Shown here: in pieces, positions 7,377 through 15,000 of the stretch | How positions within the stretch are numbered: position 1 is the first letter of the stretch | Layout: each line of letters begins with the position of its first letter | Origin: Oscillatoriales cyanobacterium | GTDB lineage: Bacteria > Cyanobacteriota > Cyanobacteriia > Cyanobacteriales > Microcoleaceae | NCBI GenBank assembly: GCA_004292955.1 | Contig: RDXX01000084.1 | Span: 16,730-50,041 of the forward strand | Direction of reading: 5' to 3' | DNA: 33,312 nucleotides | Made by a program: the position numbers and the translations under genes | Notes under the pieces: model-generated | What the model was told of the DNA's origin: nothing | The model's database searches: none | The model's input: the letters and a program-made list of their open reading frames with translations, nothing else

Positions 7377-7620
7377 AATGAGTTGAAGTAAGCGCGTGCG
7401 AAGCTATCCCGTAGGGAATCGCACTTTTTGACTTATTCCAAAAGGGCGATCGCTTATCTGCGCTTACAAGCAAGGCGATCCTGCTATAATTGGCTAAAGT
7501 TGCTGATGTTGAGCCAGAGGAGGCAGAGGAATCTGCGCGATGAGCTGCTAATCTCAAGGATGCTATAATAGATAGGAGTTACGCATGACCTCAATTAGTA
7601 TATTTTTCTAGGTAAATGAG
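7377..7620. other. Intergenic stretch: island repeat, antitoxin-end relic and promoter
   Basis: Holds copy 3 of the island repeat (7418-7453). At 7522-7544 a word matches the end of the ParD/VapB-like gene at 8.6 kb (GCAGAGGAATCTGCGCGATG against a version with one A) and is followed by a derelict continuation. A TATAAT at 7564-7569, 51 bases before the next gene, is a candidate promoter. A TAGG at 7609-7612 serves as ribosome site for the ATG at 7621. Confidence 0.55.
7418..7453 (+). repeat. Island repeat, copy 3
   Basis: ATCGCAC, then TTTTTGACTTATTCCAAAAG, then GGCGATCGC. The left HIP1 has been eroded to AATCGC and is joined to the word AGCTATCCCGTAGGG. Confidence 0.75.
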
Positions 7621-7815
7621 ATGAACGCTAAAGAATTACTCCTTAAGGAAGTAGAGAATATTCCAGAATTTATATTAGAAGAAGTTTGGAATTTCCTGCA
7701 ATTCCTCAAATTAAAATACAATAAAGATAAGTTAGAAGCAAGCCTGCTCAGTGAATCTTCTTTGGAAAAAGACTGGTTAAAGTTAGAAGAGGATGAAGCA
7801 TGGCAGAATTTGTAA
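7621..7815 (+). CDS. DUF2281-type antitoxin
   Basis: A 64-residue protein, MNAKELLLKEVENIPEFILE then EVWNFLQFLKLK, with an acidic tail (SLEKDWLKLEEDEAWQNL). This is the standard short DUF2281 antitoxin: an N-terminal helix pair with the P-x-x-x-x-x-E-V-x-x-F-L-x-x-L pattern and a C-terminal acidic segment that wraps the toxin (family knowledge). It is preceded by TATAAT at 7564-7569 and TAGG eight bases before the ATG. It overlaps the following MazF gene by 16 bases, so the two are translationally coupled. Confidence 0.85.
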   Translation: MNAKELLLKEVENIPEFILEEVWNFLQFLKLKYNKDKLEASLLSESSLEKDWLKLEEDEAWQNL

Positions 7816-8132
7816 AAGGTGATGTAGTAGTTGTTCCATTCCCATTTTCAGATTTAACACAAGCCAAGCGCCGACCGGCTCTAGTAATCGCAACTTTGGC
7901 AGGAGACGATATAATTCTTTGTCAGATTACTAGCCAAAAGATCGCCGATCGCTATGCTATCACTCTTGAAAGTAGTGATTTTAGCGAGGGCGGACTTAAC
8001 CAAATTAGCAACATTAGACCTAATCGCTTGTTTACCGCAGATCGAGGAATTATACTTTATAAAGCCGGTCAGCTTAAAACTGAAAAGTTAAACGAGGCGA
8101 TCGCTAAGATTGTTGAAATTATTCAGCAGTAA
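7800..8132 (+). CDS. mazF: MazF/PemK-family toxin
   Basis: A 110-residue toxin. Family landmarks: KGDVVVVPFPFSDLTQAKRR (the PFPFSDL...KRRPA signature of this MazF branch), PALVIATLAGDDIILCQITS, then SEGGLNQISNIRPNRLFTAD in which S..G.L...S.IR.....T matches the conserved second half. It is predicted to be an endoribonuclease neutralised by the DUF2281 protein encoded just upstream (16-base overlap). Sequence and length appear intact. It is a different branch from the toxin at 7020, so the two modules are not simple duplicates. Confidence 0.92.
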   Translation: MAEFVKGDVVVVPFPFSDLTQAKRRPALVIATLAGDDIILCQITSQKIADRYAITLESSDFSEGGLNQISNIRPNRLFTADRGIILYKAGQLKTEKLNEAIAKIVEIIQQ

Positions 8133-8215
8133 TTCTCTATTGTCAAGCGTTCCCTCTGCTTAAAATACTGTTTGACTATGTTGTGTTGTGCGATCGCCAT
8201 TTTGGGCTGGAAAGA

Positions 8216-8254
8216 GCGATCGCACTTTGTGACTTATTCCAAAAAGGCGATCGC
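8216..8254 (+). repeat. Island repeat, copy 4
   Basis: GCGATCGCAC, then TTTGTGACTTATTCCAAAAA, then GGCGATCGC. Located between the MazF gene and the ParD-like antitoxin gene. Confidence 0.8.
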
Positions 8255-8359
8255 TGGTTTGGCATCTGCTATAGATGAAGGGCGATCGCGCCATCTTCCC
8301 GCAGCCAAAAATGTTAAATAACAAAATTGGATAATTTTTGTTATTATGGGGAGAGTAGT

Positions 8360-8380
8360 TGACTCAAATAGGTGACTCAA
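8360..8380 (+). promoter_or_regulatory. Candidate operator: direct repeat TGACTCAA
   Basis: TGACTCAA occurs at 8360-8367 and again at 8373-8380, 13 bases apart, ending four bases before the antitoxin ATG. A direct repeat of this spacing is what a ribbon-helix-helix dimer pair would bind. A TATTAT at about 8340 upstream could be the -10 box. Confidence 0.45.
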
Positions 8381-8384
8381 CATC

Positions 8385-8639
8385 ATGAATATATCCTTAA
8401 CTCCTGAACTAGAGCAGTTTGTTCAATCAACAGTCAAAAACGGTAGGTACTCATCTGCTTCTGAAGTGATTCTGGCTGGATTACGATTGCTAAAAGAACG
8501 GGAAATTTTAGTTGTTTTGAATCCGGTTTCGTCAGAAGGCAAGCATAAAGCCTGCTATGATTTTTCGGATTTGGTAGGGCGATTAACTTGGCGGGGAGAT
8601 GCAGTAACAATGCAGAGGAATCTACGCGATGAGTGGTAA
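8385..8639 (+). CDS. Chimeric antitoxin: ParD-like N-terminus, VapB-like C-terminus
   Basis: An 84-residue protein. Residues 1-43 (MNISLTPELEQFVQSTVKNG, then RYSSASEVILAGLRLL) are a ParD/CC2985-type ribbon-helix-helix DNA-binding domain. The C-terminus (YDFSDLVGRLTWRGDAVTMQ then RNLRDEW) is instead the tail seen on cyanobacterial antitoxins that precede PIN/VapC toxins. ParD normally pairs with a RelE/ParE toxin, whereas the overlapping downstream frame here starts a PIN toxin, which fits the C-terminal half. A natural domain swap or a fusion by deletion are both possible; the join lies around residues 43-58. The toxin is truncated after 14 codons, so this is now an orphan. Confidence 0.75.
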   Translation: MNISLTPELEQFVQSTVKNGRYSSASEVILAGLRLLKEREILVVLNPVSSEGKHKACYDFSDLVGRLTWRGDAVTMQRNLRDEW

Positions 8640-8673
8640 TCGCTATGTGTTGGATACGAATGCGATAGATTGA
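8629..8673 (+). pseudogene. PIN-domain (VapC-like) toxin, 14-codon stub
   Basis: From ATG 8629 the frame reads MSGNRYVLDTNAID and stops at TGA 8671-8673. The LDTNA motif with its first catalytic Asp is the PIN signature. The ATG overlaps the end of the antitoxin by 11 bases, the normal arrangement. The rest of the gene has been replaced by the 3' end of a DUF559 gene. Confidence 0.75.
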
Positions 8674-8830
8674 AAGTTTTCAGGTTTATGAATGTTAAGA
8701 TGTTGCAGAGTTTTGAGAGGGTTTTTGGGAGGTTGTTGGGTTTAATTGAACGTGATTGTTGAGGCCAGATCCCCCCTAGCCCCCCTTAAGAAGGGGGGGA
8801 CATGAAGGGAGGGGAGATTGGTGGGTTGTA
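8670..8830 (+). pseudogene. DUF559 gene 3' fragment with downstream palindrome
   Basis: This segment aligns closely with 9446-9606: GATTGAAAGTTTTCAGG against GATTGAAGGTTGTCAGG, the shared GTTGCAGAGTTTTGAG, the GTTGTTGGGTTT end, the TGA stop and the palindrome with its GGGGGGGACATGA continuation. It encodes about the last 30 residues of the nuclease without a start. The joint to the PIN stub falls in the shared word GATTGAA, suggesting recombination at microhomology. Confidence 0.75.
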
Positions 8831-8839
8831 ATTTGAAGT

Positions 8840-8868
8840 ATCGCACTTTTTGACTTATTCCAAAAGGG
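8840..8868 (+). repeat. Island repeat, copy 5 (right end lost)
   Basis: ATCGCAC, then TTTTTGACTTATTCCAAAAG; the right HIP1 has been replaced by GGGCCAGATCCC, a word also seen beside the palindromes. Confidence 0.7.
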
Positions 8869-8951
8869 GCCAGATCCCTAGTTGTCAAGTAAACATCATT
8901 TGAGATAAACTAATCCTGAAACTATCCCCTAAATATCGCCCCATCACAGAC

Positions 8952-9159
8952 AATTTCAATGCACATCCAGTCCCCCCCTTAAGAAGGGGGGCTAGGGGGG
9001 ATCAATCCAAGACTAAGCAACTCAACCCAAAATTTCAATGAACATCCAGTCCCCCCCTTAAGAAGGGGGGCTAGGGGGGATCATTCCGAGACTAAACGAC
9101 TCAACCATCGACTTCAACCAACATCCAGTCCCCCCTTAATAAGGATCACCAGGGAGATC
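8952..9159. repeat. Tandem copies of a DUF559 5'-end plus palindrome unit (79-80 bp)
   Basis: Units begin at 8952, 9031 and 9111. Each has AACATCCAGT or GCACATCCAGT, a palindrome CCCCCCTTAAGAAGGGGGG (degenerate in the third) and a GGGATC end, followed by a segment like the start of the nuclease gene. In the third copy this segment is the real gene (ATGCCTTTATTAAAAGACTC); in the first two it has decayed (ATTCCGAGACTAAACGACTC in the second). The tract is therefore a series of broken 5' ends. Confidence 0.75.
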
Positions 9160-9540
9160 ATGCCTTTATTAAAAGACTCAAACTTCCACCTACCATACAA
9201 CCCAAAACTCATCCCCATCGCCAAACAACTGCGAAAAAATTCAACTCCCTCAGAAAAAAAACTGTGGCAAAATTTTCTCAGAAATTTCCCTTTGCGAGTT
9301 TTGAGACAGCGCCCCATCGACAATTTTATTGTAGATTTTTATTGTGCGGCTTTACAGTTAGTAATTGAGATTGATGGGGAGAGTCATTTTACCGAACAAG
9401 GGAAACTATATGATGCAGAAAGAACGGGGATTTTAGAGGGGTATGGATTGAAGGTTGTCAGGTTTACGAATGTTGAGGTGTTGCAGAGTTTTGAGGGGGT
9501 TTGTGGGGAGTTGTTGGGTTTGATTGAGGGTGATTTTTGA
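9160..9540 (+). CDS. DUF559 (Vsr/restriction-endonuclease-like) protein
   Basis: A 126-residue protein of the DUF559 family, related to very-short-patch-repair and PD-(D/E)xK nucleases. After the opening MPLLKDSNFHLPYNPKLIP, the conserved AKQLRKNSTPSEKKLWQNFL helix precedes the core VLRQRPIDNFIVDFYCAALQ and LVIEIDGESH, with the active-site Asp/Glu and Gln-Arg pair visible, then ERTGILEGYGLKVVRFTN and a C-terminal helix. Length is typical. The ATG directly follows a degenerate palindrome arm (GGGAGATC) and the TGA is followed two bases later by another palindrome, so the gene fills a palindrome-bounded cassette. Broken copies of both its ends lie just upstream. It may help move or repair its own cassette, but that is speculation. 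Confidence 0.88.
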   Translation: MPLLKDSNFHLPYNPKLIPIAKQLRKNSTPSEKKLWQNFLRNFPLRVLRQRPIDNFIVDFYCAALQLVIEIDGESHFTEQGKLYDAERTGILEGYGLKVVRFTNVEVLQSFEGVCGELLGLIEGDF

Positions 9541-9542
9541 GG

Positions 9543-9578
9543 CCAGATCCCCCCTAACCCCCCTTAAGAAGGGGGGGA
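9543..9578. repeat. GATCCCCCCTAACCCCCC palindrome 3' of DUF559
   Basis: CCAGATCCCCCCTAACCCCC is followed by CTTAAGAAGGGGGGG, forming a stem of C and G runs around TTAAGAA. The same sequence, with TAG for TAA, is at 8763-8799, and in the opposite direction at 8969-9002 and 9049-9082. A strong RNA hairpin would form, but no T-run follows. Confidence 0.75.
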
Positions 9579-9653
9579 CATGAGTGGAGGGGAGTGGAAT
9601 GGGTGGCTGGATGCGATCGAGGCGATCAGATAAAATATTAGGCAACATAATTT

Positions 9654-9694
9654 AATTGTACTATGGAAAAGTTGACTCAATATCGATCGCGCGA
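9654..9694 (+). pseudogene. xisI 5'-end relic
   Basis: ATTGTACTATGGAAAAGTTG followed by ACTCAATATCGATCG repeats, with one change, the join of xisH and xisI at 6246-6285. It codes MEKLTQYRSR before a stop. The remainder of the gene is replaced by HIP1 repeats, so a second xisHI copy was deleted here or the fragment was copied. Confidence 0.75.
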
Positions 9695-9908
9695 TTCGTA
9701 AAAAAAGCGATCGACCTTTCCATCCCAAAAGAGCGATCGACCTTTCCACACCAAAAAGAGCGATCGCCCTTCCCTGAGAAAAAGTTGTAAAGGGCGATCA
9801 ATCGGCACGATGCAAAAAGAGCGATCGCCCATGTCCCCAAAAACTACCTCCAAGAAAACGCTTATTTCAGGTTTATGGGATTACTTAACCAGTATCCTAG
9901 TTAGGGTA
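9695..9908. repeat. HIP1-derived repeat cluster and spacer
   Basis: Three GCGATCGACCTTTCCA/GCGATCGCCC units with A-runs between them repeat the pattern at 4797-4870. The rest, to the end of the large reverse-strand gene at 9909, holds no supported gene; a short forward frame at 9810 is antisense and repeat-derived. Confidence 0.6.
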
Positions 9909-12060
9909 CTACCATCTAAAGTTTCCTATTTCCCTATTTGGATTCCAAAACGCATATTTTGGATTAAAAAGCCAATCTATAAGATTAATATCTGGGTTGA
10001 AAGGATTAAATATCTGTGACTCATTTAATTGATTTCCAAAAACACTGATTGCTTTCTTAGCATCATTGACGGCTTCATTGACTAGAGGTGCAGCATACCT
10101 AGCAGCAAGATCCGCAGCAAAACTTCCTACTACTGCTCCTCCCGGGCCACCGAGGGCTCCACCAATACTTTTTCCTATTGCGCTGGCAGATGTTGTCATA
10201 AGAGTAGTAATCAATTCTTTTTGCGTATCGTCCGCAGTAGACAGACTGTAAATAGTGCTTGCCTTGTCTGATGCAAGCTTAAGAGCCAGCTTTATAAACT
10301 CCTGTTGAGTAATCTCATTACGCTTGCGTGGATCTTCTTTCTGAATCTTGAAATAGGATTCAGATAAGGCAAACAGATTTTCTAAGTATTTAACCTTTGT
10401 TTTACTTTCGCTAACACCTACTGATGCAGAACCTGATAAATTCTCTCCTGTATCATATATGAATTGTCTAGCTTCTTGCTCTTCATTAAGGTATAAAAGC
10501 ATGGACAAAATCAAATCCTTGTCACTAGAATTATAGGAGTCTAATATGTAACCATAAGCTCCAAATTCCTTCCACAAGTTAGGATATTTATTTTTGTAAA
10601 TAGCTCCTTCATTGTCAGCAAGTCGCTTCATTTCCTTAATTGTTTCAAAAGAAACCATTGGTGAAGGTTGAAGAAGTGCATCTGCAAACTTTTTTGTCTC
10701 AACTAGACTCGAAGATATGGAAGTACCTGCTCTTAGATATTCCACGAATGCTTCGGGAGATAATTGATGATAATCTGATTGAGTTAATGCTCCCCTATTT
10801 ATAGCATCAATATAGCTCTTTGCTCCCGAATAACGAGCATTATTGCGTACTACTTGATCGTTTAATTTGGTACTAAAAATAACCCGATCATCTAAGAACA
10901 TTAATGCAATATTTGTGCCAGAAAGTAAGGTAATTTCACCATATTGTATATCCGAATATTGCTGTAGCAAATTATTTTTTTGTAACTCTTCCTTTAGCCA
11001 GCTAGTTTTACTGTTTATCTGTGGAGCATCTGGAACTAGAATTGAACGTTCTTGACCGTTAAAATTGAAGGAGTACAGCCAACCAGATAGATCACCTTTT
11101 CTAATTGAATTTCGTGGCAAAAAACCCACAAAATTTTCGGGAACGACTCTAACAACATTATTACTATTGTTGCTACTACTGGTATAAATTAGTTGTAAAC
11201 TATTTTGATTGTTGTCACCGATATTAAACTGATTATTACCCGTATTACCCGTATTGCCTGTATTACCTGTATTTCCAGTATTTCCACCACCATTGCCAGG
11301 AGTTATTGCAACGCCACCAGTGTTACTACTAGGTACAACAGTAAGGTTGAAAGACTTGGGATCGCTCCATTCTTTGCCGTCGAAAGCGCGGATAACTACC
11401 GGATTTGAGCCGAGAACAGAACCATAGAACTTGATGGTATTAAATTGGTCAGCAGGAATAAGATATTTTCCGAGGGGCTGACCTTCCAGCGTCGAAGCTT
11501 CCATGTCTATACGGGTTGGATCAACTGAAATTTCGTAGAATTGAATAGCATCGCCGTCAGGATCGGAAATTTGCAACCTGTCTGCATAGGTTTGTAGACT
11601 AAAGCTCGTACCATAACCCATTTGAAAATCTGGGAAAGTAATAACAGGCTTTCTGTTATTAGTGCTACCATCATCTTTCCTAGATGGCAAATCTTCCCCT
11701 AAAGGAACGATATCTACATCCTCTATCGGCAAATATTTGATATTAGACCAATCTAATCCCATTGCATTGAAAGTTTCAGCATCAGGAATCCAGCGACGCT
11801 TACCTGACTGCATCTGGTAGACTTTGCCACCAGTATTGATACTTAATAAACTTCCATCTTTCCTAGATGGCAACTCTTCCCCTAAAGGAACTGTATCTAC
11901 ATCCTCTATCGGTAAATATTTGATGTTAGACCAATCTAATCCCATTGCATTAAAAGTTTCAGCATCAGGAATCCAGCGACGCTTACCTGACTGCATCTGG
12001 TAGACTTTACCACCACCACTTATACTTAATAAACTTCCATCTTTCCTAGATCTTGATTTG
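9909..12060 (-). pseudogene. 3' part of the split S8 protease gene: repeats, cadherin-like and glycine-zipper regions
   Basis: An open frame of about 700 codons, offset by one frame from the protease gene above it. It enters within SRKDGSLLSISGGGKVYQMQ, has two near-identical units of 61 residues (KRRWIPDAETFNAMGLDWSN and IKYLPIEDVDTVPLGEELPS), a cadherin-like domain (SDPDGDAIQFYEI), five TGN tripeptides encoded by 9-base repeats near 11238-11282, then an alpha-rich region of about 400 residues with a glycine zipper (IGKSIGGALGGPGGAVVG) and a last segment ending NREIGNFRW. The first available ATG (11996) lies inside a repeat and has no ribosome site, so this is the C-terminal part of one protein cut by a frameshift. 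The C-terminal region was not recognised; a membrane-inserting or effector-like function is possible but unproven. Confidence 0.7.
11671..12036 (-). repeat. Coding tandem repeat, about 183 bp, two full copies
   Basis: The word CTTCCATCTTTCCTAGAT recurs at 12034 and 11851 (183 bases apart) and in altered form near 11671. Each unit encodes 61 residues (GKVYQMQSGKRRWIPD, then LPIEDVD). The end of the upstream protease frame, YYLVQNGQLRIIPNQ, looks like a further partial unit, so the frameshift near 12040 sits inside this array. Confidence 0.8.
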
Positions 12061-15000
12061 GAATGATTCGCAATTGACCATTTTGGACTAAATAGTAATC
12101 CGAATTGTAGCTAGCAATGACTTGATTTTCTAGCGATCGTGCTGTTACGTTCACTGCATATACACTTGTCGCATCAGATGAAAGAGAACCTACTTGTAAG
12201 TAATAATCTCCTGCTCCTAAAATTACATCGAGATCGAGTGGTTTCGTTGTAAGAGTACCAGTCTTAATTGCCTCACCCGGATCGACTTGACCATTACCAT
12301 TTCGGTCTTGGAGCAACCACCACTGAGCAGCAGTGCCGGATGGAGCTAAGTAAAAATTTACTAATTTCAAGCTGTCGAAGCTAAATTTGTAGAAGTCGTT
12401 TAAATCCTTACCACCTATTGAACTAAGAATATACCCTATTCCAACCTGATTGCTATTAACCCCATCTCCTAAGTCAGCACCACCAGAAGGCAATAATACA
12501 TTGGCGGCAGTCTGGATTGAGTAGTTTCCATCCGGATCGCCTACAGGAGTTGCCGATAATTTCAAGTCATATTCATCACCATCATAATCTTTTGGCTTAT
12601 GAACGAGGACGTAATAACTTCCAGGTTTGAGAGTCTGGCTAAACTCTGGAACAACACCAGGAGGAGTGCCTGAAATGATATCAATATGTGTAGAATCGTC
12701 GCTGTTGAAATACCAGTTTTGGAACAAATAAAACCCAGTATTTCCCATCTTTCCACTCAAAGCAAAATCTACTTTGCTTTCACTGGTGATGTTAAACTTG
12801 TAGTAATCAAAGCGGTCATTTCTATCAATAACATCATGAAAAGTTTGTGTACCAATTAAAGTACCAATATCACGAGCCGTGTTCGGTGAATTTCCTGCAT
12901 AATCTGGAGGTATTTCAAAGGGTAGGGGTACGGCACTAATTTCGATAACCCCGATCGCATTTCCAGTACCATAACCATACCAACTCGCTTGACCCGAAGG
13001 CTGCACCGTCAAATACCCGTTCTTGTAATAGTGATTAACAACCCCATTACTCACCACAGTCTTATCAAATGCCCCAGCAGATGAGGGAACTTTCCCTTGT
13101 CCGGGTTGTGGCGCATTGGGAGTAAAAGTGGCATTCAGCGTATAAGGTCGTACCAGCGTCTTCTCAGTCGAATTCCAAGTCGAATTCCAATCAGGTTCTA
13201 GCCAGTAATTGCTGGGAGTTTTCACTTCAATGTCATAGCGCCCTTTATTCAGATCGAGTTCCAACCATTGATCGGAGTTAGCAGCAACCTCAAGGCTAGC
13301 AATTGATTCCGGTCGATCGTCAGAACCAATAAACTTCTTGATGCTCACTTCCATTTTACCGTTGGGAGAATTCAAATTAATTCTGATTTTTCCCGACTCA
13401 TTCACCTCCACCCCATACTTAGCAATCCGGTTGTTGAAATTTATAACATTGTTATAAGTGACAACACCTGATAAATTACTTAACTCAGAAACAGCAGGGC
13501 CTGAAAAAACCGCACTTTGCAGGCTGTTGTCTAAGGAATAATAAGGCTGAGTTCTGTACTGTATATTCCCAGTAAAACTCGAAACCTTATCAGCAATAAA
13601 CTGAGTTGATATGTTGTAATCATTGAAACTAGACCCAGCGCCGTTGCCGACTTTGAGATAGTACGTCCCCGGATCGTAGAAATTGCCACCTTCAAAAGAA
13701 GTCTGTCCTTCCCCTACTACAGAAGTTTGAAGAGAAGCCCCTTTAAAGAAGGTATGAGACCCTGGCTTGCCGTCAGCTTTCGTAACAGTTACCTGCGGGG
13801 GAGTGGGAAATCCTGATACAGGGTTGAGACTGGTCAAATTCCACCTTACATAACCAGGCTCATTTACCGTAAACTGATAATATTTATCAGGCTGATTCGC
13901 GTCAACTCGATCGCTATCCGAGAAATTAGTTGATACTTGTACAGTAGCCGCCGCGATCGAATTTCCACCTTTAGCAGCCCGTTCCTCTGGCGTTACCTTC
14001 CCTTGTCCACTCCAAGTATCCGGCGTTACCCAAGCTGTAGGTTTATAAACCTCCGGCGCAGTCTTCTTCGCCAAATCCACCGCCGCCAACGTATTCAAAA
14101 ATCCAAAACCCGTCTCATCATCCCACCCAGACGGCCCCAAATCCCTCGCCGTAGACTTCAAAATCTCCATCACTTGGCGATAGTTCAAAGCAGGATTTGC
14201 CGCCCAAACCAAAGAAGCCGCCCCCGCAACTTTTGCAGTCGCTACCGAAGTCCCCGCCATCGTCCCCAAATCATTTCCCACAGTCGATAAATCAGGGTGT
14301 TCAGTCGTGCCGCCATCGGCCACAATATCCAAACCGCGGCCATAACTAGAATAGATCGATCGCCCATTAATATCCCCAGCCCCAACCGTAAAAATATTGT
14401 CAAACTCCTGAGAAGCTTGACCCAAAACCGACATCACACCGCCGTCGTTACCCGCCGCCACTACCAGCATTACCCCATTTTGCCGCGCATATTCGATCGC
14501 ACTTCTTTCCGCTGGAGTCAACTCATAGCGCGTCGTCACACTCCCGTCAGCATTCTTCTGAGTCAAATCCAAACTGAGATTGGCGATCGCATTTTTCTGT
14601 CCAGAAGCCTTCGCAGCATCCACAAACTCTACCAAAGAATCCGCCCATCTCCCAGAATCGATCGCCCTTCCCACCCACTTCGGCGCAGTCTTATTAATCG
14701 CATCAATAATCCCCAACATAAAAGTACCGTGCTCGCTACCTTCCCCAGGCTTCAGCAACGGATTATCATCCCCGCCCACATAATCGCGGCCCTTCTTGAT
14801 ATTCGCGTAATTCAAATAAGGACTATCCGCACTCACACCCGTATCAATACTTCCCAGCAACGGCTGATTAGCCAAAGGAAAATTTAGCAATTGACGGATT
14901 GCATTCGGATTGCTAGGATTCGGCGAATGGGGATCGACTGGAATCAAAGCAATCGGCAAAGTTTCAAACGCACCGCCCGGATTGTAAGGAGTTTGAGTCG

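Noticed and set aside
8952..9159. Possible CRISPR array
   Set aside because: Three 79-80 bp units without unique spacers; the units include decayed gene-start sequence and a palindrome.
9543..9578. Rho-independent terminator after DUF559
   Set aside because: Strong G/C stem but no following T-run, and the same sequence sits upstream of genes in the other orientation.
9564..9749. Reverse-strand 61-codon frame beginning MERSIALLGW
   Set aside because: Made wholly of HIP1 repeat units and the DUF559 palindrome; no protein family resemblance.
12030..12060. Programmed ribosomal frameshift in the S8 gene
   Set aside because: No clear slippery heptamer or downstream structure; loss within a repeat unit explains it better.
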